Source: Toxorhynchites rutilus septentrionalis (Eukaryota; Arthropoda; Insecta; Diptera; Culicidae). From it: 64,000 nucleotides of DNA. Within the stretch, counting starts at the first letter, position 1. Each line of letters starts with the position of its first letter. Made by a program: the position numbers and the translations under genes. Location of the stretch: contig NC_073745.1 in the NCBI RefSeq assembly GCF_029784135.1, positions 79,299,569 to 79,363,568 of the forward strand. The letters are read 5' to 3'. The notes under the pieces are model-generated. The model did no database searches and was not told the DNA's origin. It saw only the letters and a program-made list of their open reading frames with translations. Shown here one piece after another: positions 22,986-35,760 of the stretch.

Positions 22986-25522
22986 TACATTTTTTACATT
23001 TACATTTACATTTATTCATCGAACAGAAAAGTCTACATGTATTTTATAATACATTCTTAATACTATAACATTGATCGTAGTCGATCAGTAAATACATTAA
23101 CACTAACATTAAAATCAAATAAGTTATAAACTTCGTTAAAAATAGCACACATTGATCTGATTGGTTCGTTCTGGGCATATTCAGTTCTATAAAAGTTCAG
23201 CCCAAGGATTTGCCGAGGGCGAAGTTGTCTGGATGGGATGCTGAGGTTGATTCGTGAAAGTATGTTGGGAGCGTCAATTTCTCCTAGCAGTAGTTTCCCA
23301 ACAAATATGGCTTTCTGGTGGTTTCTCCTTATCTTCATGGTAGTCATTCCAAGTAAACGACATCGTCTCTCGTACGGCGGCAGCTCGATTGGGTTGTTCC
23401 AGGGTAAAAACCGTAGTGCGTTTCTAACGAAACTCGCTTGTACTGCTTCAATCCGCTTTATTCAGACTTCATGGTGGGGACTCCATACGACAGCTGCTGA
23501 CTCCAAGCCGGAACGCACCAACGTATAGTACAGGATCGTAAACGGTAAGGACCACGAAACTCCTTTGAAACACGAAAGATGAAGCCTAGATTCCGGTTAG
23601 CCTTAGCGATGATGCTGGAGTAATGGTTCCGAAAAGTCAATTTGTAATCAGCTCTACTCCTAGATCTCTTATGCTCGAGACTCTTTCCAGCGTTTCTCCG
23701 CAGATAGTATAAGACCATTGGATTGCAGACAGTTTGCGGCTGAAGGATATTATGGCACATTTATTCACACTAATCACCAGATAATTTCTGTTGCACCAGT
23801 CTTCAAAGAGATCAAGATAACCCTGCAGTTGCTTACAGTCCTCTGCTGATCGTACTATTGAGTAGATTTTTAGGTCATCTGCGTATAAAATTTTACACCC
23901 TTGGGGGAGAACAAAGCACACGTCGTTGAAAAACAGAGAAAACAGAAGCGGTCCTAAATTACTCCCCTGAGGAACTCCAGAGCTGTTGGTAAAAAGGCAT
24001 GACTCGTGGCAACCAAGCTTTACGCGAAGACGGCGGTTAACAAGGTAGGACTTCAACCACTTGACAACCCGATTCCTAATCGTTCCCCTTTGCCAATTAG
24101 AATTCGGTGATTAACACGGTCAAAAGCAGCCTTTAAATCGGTGTATATAGCATCAGTGTGATAACCATCATGCATACTTAATAAGCAATCAGATGTGAAC
24201 TGTATCAGGTTAGTGGTAGTTGATCTTCCTGGGGAAAATCCATGCTGATCAGGGGATATATACGTTCTAGCGGTGTGTATCAGTATATTGTAAACTAGTA
24301 TTGCCAACAGCTTTGAACAGGCACATAATGATGTAACTCCACGGTAGTTTCTCTTGTCTCCTTTTTTAAAATTTGGGAACATGAAGGAATCCATCCATTT
24401 ATCCGGAAAAACAGAGTCCGAAAGTGATTTATTGCAGATGAATCTCAGAGGCTCACAGACAATTTCCGCACAACGTTTTAAAATGATAGCTGGGATTCCA
24501 TCCGGTCCCGCTGAAACCGAGGACTTCATTTTTGTTAAGGCTGTAAGAACGTCCGAAACTGCAATGTCACCAATACGCAAGTTAAAGGCATTCACTGGTA
24601 CGATCCTCATAGCATTCCTGACTTCATCCTGACCCACTCTAGCTTCGTCAAATACGCTTGAAAAATGTTCAGCGAAAAAATTACAGATGCCATCGAAGGA
24701 CTCGGATGATTCGTCCTTCAAGAACATGTTAGATGGAAGACCATCTTCCTTTCTTTTGCTGTTCACGAACGTCTAGAATCTTTTTGGATTTTCTATGAAA
24801 TTAGATTGTAGCCGACGAACATATCTAGCATATAAGAAGCGATTATACCTCTTATAACTAGCACTAGCTGCACAGAACCTTCTATTTGTCCAAGGGTTTT
24901 TGTATCTTGAATATTGTCTCAATGCTACTGCCCTCTCTCGTTTAAGCTGACGGATATAATGGTTTGACCATGGCGGTGATGGACGAGAGCGTGGTGGGGG
25001 AACATGTTCACAGAACATCCGATAGAGGGTACCAGTAAATAAATCAACAGCCTCATTCTCATCGTAGGAATCATATAATTGCGACCAGTTAATCCAAGAG
25101 AGAGCTTAATTCAAAGCAGCGAAGTTAGTTTTTATGAAGTTGAATTCCCTGTCGTCATTCGGTTCCTCGAATCTAGTGGGGGTTGAACATTTCAATAAAA
25201 CTTGGAACGGGGGTGTAACTGATCAACGCATGTAAGTGGCTCGGGAGGATTAGAAACAACACAGAGCGATCTGGTATCTGCATTGACGAATAACAGATCT
25301 AACGTTCTGTTCCCTACGTTCCTAAATGAAACAAGTTGCTTCAAGCAAAGAACTGCGGTATGTCGAGTGAAGCGATACTAGATTGCGGGAACGATGATTC
25401 TTGAGGATCAGCAGTAGCAAACCCTCCGGAGGAAGTGTTCCACACAAGTGAGGGTTGATTGAAATCCCCAAATATTAAGTGCAGGTCCAGGTCTTCAGTC
25501 GAACTCAAAACTGCGTCAGCCG
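22986..25522 (-). mobile_element. CR1-group non-LTR retrotransposon, 5'-truncated
   Basis: Its 3' end carries a short tandem tail (ATGTAA-type hexamer, 22986-23017), the usual CR1 tail. It is inserted in Helentron-like copy C. Its 5' junction at 25522 is followed by an inverted copy of the flanking host repeat rather than a simple duplication. Confidence 0.8.
23063..25522 (-). pseudogene. CR1-type endonuclease-reverse transcriptase, broken
   Basis: Minus-strand pieces in order: the end of an AP-like endonuclease (LHLIFGDFNQPSLVW, 25480-25430), a linker (25018-24773), RT start (FPNFKKGDKRNYRGVT; AIYTDLKAAFDRVNHRIL with the first Asp), then in another frame SGVPQGSNLGPLLF and ILYADDLKIYS (catalytic YADD near 23880), the thumb (VSVNKC, SIRDLGVEL), and the C-terminus ending FTDRLRSML at 23063. 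At least four frameshifts or stops separate them. Full elements also carry ORF1 and the front of the endonuclease, both missing. It copied LINE RNA at a nicked target; this copy is dead. Confidence 0.85.
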
Positions 25523-25609
25523 ATTCTATCATATTTTCTGTATCATACATTCATTCCATGTTTCTCCGGTACATGGAATGAATGTATGATACAGAAAATA
25601 TGATAGAAT
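25523..25609. repeat. Near-perfect inverted repeat (39-bp arms, 9-nt loop)
   Basis: Left arm 25523-25561 and right arm 25571-25609 are exact reverse complements, with loop TTCTCCGGT. The right arm and loop are ordinary Helentron-like sequence; the left arm is an inverted extra copy placed exactly at the 5' end of the CR1 insertion. Confidence 0.95.
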
Positions 25610-26142
25610 AAAGACGGCCCTAAATCGGACAATTACTTTGTCATGTTTTACACTTATCAACGCATTCAGCGATCCATGTTCATTTATATAGAAAGAAGAA
25701 GATAGAGGAGTCCGTTTTACCACATTAAAAAAAATCAATTGTAATGTTTGGTTGAACTATGTGTATTATTTTTACGGACCCCCTCTCCATTTCAGAGGAG
25801 GGAGGGGTGTCATACCATCATAGAAACATTTCTCATATTCAAAAATAACAAATTTGGCTACATTTGATTGATTAGATTTTGAGTTATGCAGAAATTTATG
25901 TTTCATTTGTATGGTAGCCTCCCATTAGAGAGGAGGGAGGAGTGTCGAACCACCATAGAAACGTTTATCGATCCCTAAAATCTCTATATGATAAGTTCAA
26001 TTCCATTTGTTTGATTAGTTCTCGAGTTGTTCAGTACCCTGTGTCAAAACACCATAAACAACATTTATTTCTCCCTAAAATCTACATATGTCAATTTTGG
26101 TTCCATTTGCAGAAATTTATGTTTCATTTGAATGGCAACCCA

Positions 26143-26196
26143 CCGTATAGTGCGGACCTGGCTACAAGTGTTTATCATCTCTTCCGATCAAAAAAC
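26143..26196 (+). pseudogene. mariner transposase scrap
   Basis: Reads HPPYSADLATSVYHLFRSKNK, matching the PPYSPDLAPSDYHLFRS motif around the third catalytic Asp of mariner transposases. Only about 54 bp remain, at the end of Helentron-like copy C. Confidence 0.6.
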
Positions 26197-26257
26197 AAAA
26201 TCCCAACCCTATATATAGAAGATAGATGTCCAGGATGAGCTTGAATCAATTAAAATA

Positions 26258-27094
26258 TTAGGTTGGGGAAAAAGTTATCCATTATTTTCTCGGTAGCTGG
26301 CTTTAGTGATCAATATCTCGCGTAACATAGATAGTAAAATTTCAAGTTCGTTGTAAAGGTGACATTTCACACTAAAATAAAATCTTTTTTCTGCTTTTTG
26401 TTTATCCCATTAAGTTGTGAGTTACAGGGTGTTAACTATTGAGGTCAACAAAGAAAAAATTCAGTACATTTCACACTTTTTCTTTTATAAAAGCGAAAAT
26501 GAAAGCCAGACGAGACTCAAATTGTGAATGGTATTTATGGTGTCGATACTGCAACAGAAAAATACGTGCAATTCAATTTATTTCATTTTTTTTTTATTAT
26601 TACAATTACAATTTATTTATCAAAATTTTTTTTTGGTGCAATACATTTACTTCAAATCTTTAATGTCAACAAATGGACCGTTTGAAGCTAGCGACTGACC
26701 AGAAACGTCCAGAATTGGCCAACAGAAGAGGCGTTGTTTTCCATCAGGACAACAAAAGGCCACACAATTCCGAGAGCTTGATTGGGATGTTTTAATGTAT
26801 CCACCATATAGTCCGGACCTGATACCAAGTGATTACAACCTTTTTCTCAAGTTGCAAAATTTCCAGAGTGATAAGAAGTTGGGATCAAGAAAAGATTGTA
26901 AAAATCTATTGCTAGAGTTTTTCGCTAATAAGGATCGAGACTTCTATGATAGAGACATTATGAAGCTACCTTTAGAATGGCAAAATTTTCAACAAAACGG
27001 TATATATTAGACCCACATCGGACAATTCTAAGTTTATTAAAAACAAGGTTTGAACTTCACCCAAAAATAATGGATTACTTTTTCCCCAACCTAA
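26258..27094 (+). mobile_element. mariner (DD34D) deletion derivative, copy 2
   Basis: 837 bp with termini TTAGGTTGGGGAAAAAGTTA and, reversed, TTAGGTTGGGGAAAAAGTAA, flanked by TA (26256-26257, 27095-27096). The coding remnant begins like copy 1 (IEVNKEKIQYI), skips the centre, keeps FHQDN (second Asp) and then, in another frame, YPPYSPDLIPSDYNLFLKLQNF (third Asp region) to the C-terminus LEWQNFQQNGIY at 27010. The internal junction matches copy 1, so the deleted form itself was mobilised, with transposase supplied in trans. Confidence 0.9.
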
Positions 27095-27096
27095 TA

Positions 27097-28810
27097 TATT
27101 GTTATTGAGATACTGTGAAATTGATCAACTCTCCTGAAAAAAATATTTTTTTCGATATGGAGATGATACTGCCTGTTAGATAAACTTCGAATTTCTAAAA
27201 AAAATATTAAGCCCTGTAAATTTTATTTTTACTCATGATTAAGTAAACTCAGTCAGTGTTAAGAAAAATAATTTATGGGATTCTATCGTCGGGAATGGGG
27301 AAACCCGAATGAGAACGCGTGTGCGGTTTTCCCGCCACCGAAGGAAATCTATCTAACGAGATAAATTTTAATGGCGATGGATTAAGTGAGTTTTAATTTA
27401 ATTACAACATCTAGCAGAATATTCACGTGCACATTAGGTGATCTTGGAGCGCGCCATCAGTGGAGTGGTATTAAAACTAAGGCAAGATTAATTATTTTAC
27501 AAAACTTGTGCTCTCCGTCGCCACCTGCCGGCTTATCATCGGTGAGGGGGGAGATGGATGATTCGAGGATTTGATGTAAGAAATTGGTCCGAGCTTGAGG
27601 AGTGAGCCGGTTTACTTGAGGGACGAGAAGTGGCTCGTGGAAATATTGACGGCTCGAACGTCTAATCGTCAATGCATTGGTGTAGCTTTTTCACAGGCCA
27701 GCATCCAGTTTAGCTGCTGTTTTGGCCAACGAGGCAGCTCAATCAGGCCAGCGGCAAAGTTTTAAATGAGCATCGAAAGCACGCACCACTAGCCCCCTCT
27801 CATCTGCGCGGTACCAGCGTGGTGATTAAATTCCTTGAGCGCTTTATAAAATCCCCCCAAACCTCGCGGGTTGGCCCCAACTCGACGACGTCGGCGCTGT
27901 CGATCCGGTAATGAAGTTCACCTCCGCCCGAAACAGTTTTTCCGCTCGCCCAAAAGCCCATCTAGAAGAGCCCATCAACCTATTCGATTTGGTTTTTTCC
28001 TCGGTTTTTCTCTGCCGTCGTCATCTCGTTGGCCCCGTATGTCTACGCCAACAAATTAATGAGTTAAAAATTTAATTCTAATTTACGCCAATCTCATCTC
28101 GTTGCTTGCTTGCTCAAAGTTAGGTCGGCGATACACTTTGTACCGCCACTAGACGACGACGGCGGCGGCGGCGACAGTTGTCGAAGTTGGGCTGCTGTGC
28201 CATCGCCCTACGCCACTGGAAAGTCCACGAAGCAGCTTCGTTTACCTACATTTCGGTTCAATTTTCTCGAGACCACAGAAAGACAACTTTTTTTTGTCCC
28301 CCCTTGATAGCTGCCTAGTCTCTCGAGGCAACTCTCGTTGCCCTGGCAGCGGCAAAGGGTTCGTTTTGGAGAGTGATATAGAGAGAGGGGGGAGGAGAAA
28401 ATAAACTTGTATAATTAAGAAAAATCTAGTGTCAATGTGGAGTCACTTATATCCCGATGCACGATAAAACCTACCTTGCCGCCAGCCTCGTTATTTGATT
28501 CGTAGTGCTTTTAACTTATATTTTCTTCCTTGCGCGAAAGTTTCGCTGCAGACGGCATCAATTGACGGTCAGTGGCGTTGAAATTATATCTGAATATCGC
28601 AAGATATGTTATTTCTTGATGTGCCTGATCACTACTCGCTAGAGATGACTCTGTCAACAATCAATGCTTGTACACAGGATATTGTTTATCATTGTAACAT
28701 TTCTATCGCTCTGCTCCCCTGCAGATCGATCGTATTTTATGAAAGCACGGGAGATGAATAACGGGAAATAATAGCTGAAGTGGTGAACTAATGAATTGAA
28801 TAAAATAATT
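27097..28810. other. Low-repeat, GC-richer DNA without a recognised gene
   Basis: From 27280 to 28640 the composition is more mixed and no mobile-element motif is seen. Short frames at 27871-28059 and 28110-28307 are rich in Arg/Pro/Asp from GACGACGGCGGCGG-type repeats and are not convincing. May be host intergenic or intronic DNA. Confidence 0.4.
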
Positions 28811-31172
28811 TCCGGTGGCAGAAAAGGAATGGGATTGGGAGAGAAGAGCACACTGTTCAATCGAAATCGGATTGGGAGAGAAGAGCAAACTGTTCTTCAG
28901 TCTTGTGGCAGAAAAATAATGGGATTGGGAGAGAAGAGGAATCGGGATTGGGAGAGAAGAACATATTGTTCAATCCGGTGGCAGAAAAGAAATGGGACTG
29001 GGAGAGAAGCGCAAACTGTTCTTCAGTCGTGTGGCAGAAAAGAAATGGGATTGGAAGAGAAGATCAAACTGTCCAATCCGGTGGCAGAAAAGCAATGGGA
29101 TTGGGAGAGAGGAGCACTTTGTCCAATCCGGTGGCGGAGAAGAAATGGAATTGGGATAGAAAAGCACACTGTTCAATCCGGTGGCGGAAAAGAAATGGAA
29201 TTGGGAGAGAAGCGTAAACTGTTCTTCAGTCTTGTGGCAGAAAAGAAATGGGATTGGAAGAGAAGAGCACACTGTCCAATCCGGTGGCAGAAAAGAAATG
29301 GGATTGGGTGAGAAGAACACACTGTTCAATCCGGTGGCAGAGGAGAAATCGGGATTGGGAGAGAAGAGCAAACTGTTCTTCAGTCTTGTGGCAGAAAAGA
29401 AAAGAAATGGAATTGGGAGAGAAGAGGAATCGGGATTGGGAGAGAAGAACACATTGTTCAATCCGGTGGCAGAAAAGAAATGGGACTGGGAAAAAAGAGC
29501 ATACTGTTCAAGTTGGTGGCAGAATAGAAATGGACCAAAAGATGTGCTCAATCCAGAGGCAGAAAAGAAATGGGATTGGAAGAGAAGATCAAACTGTCCA
29601 ATCCGGTGGCAGAAAAGGAACGGAATTGGGAGAGAAGTATACACTCTCCAATCCGGTGGCAGAAAAGCAATGGGATTGGGAGAGAAGAGCATACTGTTCT
29701 TCTGTCTTGTGGTGGAAAAGAAATGGGCTTGGGAGAGAAGAGCACTTTGTCCAATCCGGTGGCTGACAAGAAATGGAATTGGGAGAGAAAAACACACTGT
29801 TCAATCCGGTGGCGGAGAAGAAACGGGATTGGGAGAGAAGAGCACACTGTTCAATCCAGTGGCAGAGAAGAAATGGGATTGGGAGAGAAGCGCAAACTGT
29901 TCTTCAGTCTTGTGGCAGAAAAGAAATGGGATTGGAAGAGAAGAACACATTGTTCAATCCGGTGGCAGAAAAGCAATGGGATTGGGAGAGAGGAGCATAC
30001 TGTGTCTTGTGGCGGAAAATAAATGGGCTTGGGAGAAAAGAGCACTTTGTCCAATCCGGTGGCTGAGAAGAAATGGAATTGGGAGAGAAAAGCACACTGT
30101 TCAATCCGGTGGCGGAGAAGAAACGGGATTGGGAGAGAAGATCACACTGGCAGAAAAGCAATGGGATTGGGAGAGAGGAGCATACTGTTCTTCTGTCTTG
30201 TGGTGGAAAAGAAATGGGCTTGGGAGAGAAGAAATGGGATTGGGAGAGAAGAGCACACTGTTCTTCAGTCTTGTGGCAGAAAAAAAATGGGATTGGAAGA
30301 GAAGAGCACACTGTTCAATCCGGTGGCAGAGAAGAAATGGGATTGGCAGAGAAGAGCAAACTGTTCTTCAGTCTTGTGGCAGAAAAGAAATGAGATTGGG
30401 AGAGAAGAGCACACTGTTTAATCCGGTGGCAGAAAAGGAACGGGATTGGGAGAGAAGAGCACACTGTTCAATCCGGTGGCAGAAAAGAAACGGGATTGGG
30501 AGAGAAAAGAAATGGAACTGGGAAAAAAGAGCATACAGTTCAAGTTGGTGGCAGAATAGAAATGGGCCAAAAGATGAGCTCAATCCAGAGGCAGGGAAGA
30601 AATGGGATTGGGAGAGAAGAGCATACTGTTCAATCGGGTGGCGGAGAAGAAATGGGATTGGGAGAGAAGAGCAAACTGTTCTTCTGTCTTGTGGCGGAAA
30701 CGAAATGGGCTTGAGAGAGAAGAGCACTGTGTCCAATCCGGTGGTGGAGAAGAAATGGGATTGGGAGAGAAGAGCACACTGTTCAATCCGGTGGCAGAGA
30801 AAACATGGGATTGGGAGAGGAGCGCAAACTGTTCTTCAGCCTTGTGGCAGAAAAGAAATGGAATTGGAAGAGAAGAGCAAACTGTCCAATTCGGTGGCAG
30901 AAAAGGAACGGAATTGGGAGAGAAGAGCACACTGTCCAATCCAGTGGCAGAAAAGAAGTGGGATTGGGAAAGAAGAATACATATTCAATCCGGTGGCTGA
31001 ATAGAAATAGGACTGGGAAAGAAGAGCATACTGTTCAATCTCGTCGCAAGAAATGGGACTTGGAAAGAAGAACACATGTTCAATCCAGTGGCAGAAAAGG
31101 AATTGAATTGAAAGAGAATACTACACTGTTCAATCCAGTGGCAGAAAAAATAGGACTGGAAGAGAAGAGCAC
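28811..31172. repeat. 50-bp minisatellite array with higher-order structure
   Basis: About 47 head-to-tail units of the type GGCAGAAAAGAAATGGGATT (first 20 bases), continuing GGGAGAGAAGAGCACACTG and TTCAATCCGGT. Most units are 50 bp; a 53-bp variant carries TTCTTCAGTCTTGT in place of TTCAATCCGGT. A rare variant (AAGTTGGTGGCAGAATAG) occurs at about 29509 and 30541, 1032 bp apart in similar surroundings, which indicates a larger repeat period. Units have no stop in any of the three plus frames, so long frames run through (longest 29181-31004, 607 codons). With 50-bp units the frame rotates, giving a 50-residue protein period. No sign that it is a gene. Confidence 0.95.
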
Positions 31173-31545
<373 letters not shown>

Positions 31546-31629
31546 CACTTAGAATTCGAATTTCGATGAAAATTTTATTTCAAATTAAAGTTTGTTTTAT
31601 GCCACTATGTGTGAAATACAACATCATTC

Positions 31630-32990
<1,361 letters not shown>

Positions 32991-33733
32991 CATTAGGGTG
33001 CCAATGAATTTATGGGAAAAAAATCGACCCTAAAATTTCAAAACGTTACCATATACAAAATGTTCACCACCTCGAAAATACACCCTATGTCGAATTTCAG
33101 CTCAATCGGACTTAAGGGAGAGTGGCGCAAAGCGGTCAAAGTTTTAGTTTTTTGAAAATCAAAAAATCACCCAAGGGGGGATTTTTTTGATGTCAAATGT
33201 CTTAGAATTGCATGAAACGTCCAGATCTAGTGTCATCTGGATTTTTTTTGTCAAAAATCGGCATTCTGGGACTGGGAGTTTTTTTTTCGGAGTACGAAAC
33301 GAAAAGTATGGTTTTGTGTGCCAACGAAAATAGTTATCTCGATTTTTCATTCGGAACTTGCTACAAAATTTTGATTTGCACGATAATATACCCTATGCAA
33401 AATATTAGCTCATTTGGGCTTCATTTACTGGTATCACATACGTTAAAATTTGAGTTTTTTGAAAACTGAAAAGTACCAGAATGCCAAAAAAAAAAATTTT
33501 TTTTTCGGGATGACACTAGATCTCGATGTTTCATGAAATTTTAAGACATTTGGCATTAATTTTTTTTCGAAAACTCCGATTTCCTTTATTTTCAAAAAAC
33601 TCAAACTTTGACCGCTTTGCGTTCTCCCTTAAGTCCGATTAGGCTGAAATTCGGCATAGGGTGTTTTTTCGAGGTAGTAAACATTTTTTATGAGGTAACT
33701 TTTTGAAATTTGAGATGAGCATTTTCCCTAGTG
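32991..33733. mobile_element. Fold-back MITE, copy 1
   Basis: The ends CATTAGGGTGCCAATGAA and, reversed, CACTAGGGAAAATG face each other. Long imperfect inverted arms (about 33040-33240 and 33480-33695) share GGACTTAAGGGAGA, AAAGCGGTCAAAGTTT, CAAATGTCTTA and ATCTAGTGTCATC. It is related to the element at 42810-43408. No transposase. Confidence 0.65.
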
Positions 33734-34649
33734 TTCATCTTAGAACATTTGTTGAAGATTGATTGTTGGACACCGATTACTCTAATCATCACGATACGAC
33801 TAGAAACTCTCATAAGTCACATTACTAAGGATTTCGAGCTGATCTCGCCAGTCGGCATATAATTTGCATTGCAAATATTATTTGCTTTCATCGCCCACAC
33901 CGAGGGGAAAGAACACCCCGTAATCGTATACTTTTCCACCTTATTCCCACATCATCATCACATCAACAAGCTCTCCTCTATCAGCAAACTGAGTGTGTGT
34001 TCGCGCTCTGACTGTTGCTGTGGCAGTAGCGGTACTTTTCTCATATCCTGAAAGTTGAACTTCTCGTCCACTTCGCGTATCCTTCTTCAAAGAAGGCAAG
34101 GAGCAAATCACTACCAGGCAGCTTCCGTGATACTTTCATGCATGCATCTTGTTCGCCGCTCGTACCACACTTGCATCGTCACTATTACCATCATCATCAT
34201 CATCGACGTCATCACCCACCGGTTGATGGTGCATGAGAAGGCTGTCCGCTTTCGACCTGACCTTTTGTGAAGTGGAACGAAGGAACAAAGGAAGCAGCGC
34301 TCTTGCAGCGAGCCGGATTGCGGCTGTTGAACTGATTCGGCATAACGGGATCGCCATCGCGTGACTGTCGCAAACGGGATTCATCATCACGTGGCTGCGT
34401 AAGCTATTCTTGCGCTATTGTGTTGTCTCCGTAGCGCGTAGCCTCTGTCTCTCCCTGATTAGGGCAGTAGAGCGCATTATTGGAACAACTTATATATTAA
34501 GGTACACATATTTATTATTAATATTATTATTCAATTCATTTGTTCATTGTTTGATATTATTACCATAATTTTTTTTTTTTGCTATTTTTTTTTAAAGATT
34601 ATTGTTAAAATCAATAATAATTAAGAAATAAGACAGAAATTTTTGTAAA
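33734..34649. other. Candidate 5' region of the I-group element
   Basis: From about 33900 the sequence is GC-richer with ATCATCATC runs, and it leads without interruption into ORF1 of the I-group element at 34650. The true 5' boundary could not be fixed because no target duplication was found. Confidence 0.35.
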
Positions 34650-34913
34650 ATGGAGAATAGTGGAGGATCTCCAGAGATGGAGATCTCCGATAATGAATCT
34701 CATACAAGATCTGGGAAAAAACATAAACGAGTCCCTCATAAGGAAGATAATTCTTCTGGGGACGAATCCGCTCATCCTACCAAGCCCCCTTCTAAGAAAA
34801 TTGCAAGCCTCCCTTCTCAACCCACTGTTACTTCCACTCCCCCTCTCCCATCATCGATTTCGCTTCCCCCTTCTGATGCTTCCGATCCAACCCAATCCTC
34901 GTCCTCGTCCTCA

Positions 34914-34947
<34 letters not shown>

Positions 34948-35760
34948 CGTCTTCCCCCTTTGTTGTCTCCGCTCCACGTGTCAGAGTTTATCCAGAAGAT
35001 GCACCTGGAACTGGCCCTTGGGTTGTTTCCTCCGGCCAAAACCGAAAGGAAAAAACCTTAACGTGATTCAGATCATGAAAGATCTGGCCAGATACACTTC
35101 TGTATCTGAAATTCGCAGGGTTAGACCGAACAAATTGCGAGTTGTCGTGAATGAACGGAAACACGCAAACGAGATTGTTGCTGATCAACATTTCACTCTC
35201 GAATATCGAACATTTATACCCTCCCATAACGTAGAAATTGAGGGGGTGATAACTGAAACGGGTCTGACGAGCGAACAAATAAAAGCAGAAGGAAAAGGCA
35301 AGTTCAAGAAGCTCCCCTCAATGGAAGTGAAAATCTTGGACTGTCGCCAACTCGGGAAACTTTCCCATGATGGGGACCAAACTAAATTTACGCCGTCCGA
35401 CTCGTTTCGAGTCACCTTTGCTGGTGCCGCCCTCCCTGACTACGTTATGGTGGACAAATTGAGACTACCTGTGCGACTCTTCGTGCCAAAGCCCATGACT
35501 TGCAGCAAATCACAAAAATGGTCACACTTCGGATTATTGTGCCAACAAGGAGCGCTGTGCCTGTTATTCCGTCCAGTTCAACTTCCCAATCGGGATTTAT
35601 AAAGTTGTCTGACCTTTTGGACCAAATCTTCACGTGTTTTAACGTTTCCGACTCCATCAGAACCATTGTCATCTCAATGCTTCCAGTGTTAAAGACAATT
35701 TTGCAGCAATTGATGCAAACATGGCCCCTCCTTGCAATGATTATCTCTCTTGATGTCTAA
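34650..35760 (+). pseudogene. I-group ORF1 (gag-like nucleic-acid-binding protein), frameshifted
   Basis: ORF1 proteins coat the element RNA. The ATG at 34650 opens MENSGGSPEMEISDNESH, a charged N-terminus, followed by a serine run encoded by (TCCTCG)n at 34898-34955. Two frame changes follow. The second block (35018-35602) starts near KGKNLNVIQIMKDLARYTSV and contains the conserved ORF1 core and VPKPMTCSKSQKWSHFGLLC, a zinc knuckle whose second Cys has become Ser. The last block (35500-35760) gives the C-terminus ending LAMIISLDV. Its TAA (35758-35760) overlaps the ORF2 ATG (35753), an arrangement compatible with reinitiation in the parent element. Confidence 0.75.

Larger units (their letters stand above)
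22749..26142 (-). mobile_element. Helentron-like repeat, copy C, split by a CR1 element
   Basis: Starts CAAACTTCGTCTGGCCCAAA and follows copy B closely to ACTTGCAAATAACA at 22985. After the CR1 insertion it resumes with ATGTTTCTCCGG near 25558 and runs through the shared segment and two of the tandem units (GCAGAAATTTATGTTTCATTTG at 25888 and 26108). It lacks the extreme CTAGCTGACCCGG end. Confidence 0.65.

Noticed and set aside
25341..25550. Start codon and N-terminus MYDTENMIES of the CR1 protein
   Set aside because: These first residues are encoded by the inverted copy of host DNA at the junction, not by the element.
29181..31004. 607-codon open frame as a repetitive protein gene
   Set aside because: It follows a 50-bp minisatellite that is free of stops in all plus frames; other frames and the opposite strand are also open, and there is no start context, domain or splice evidence.
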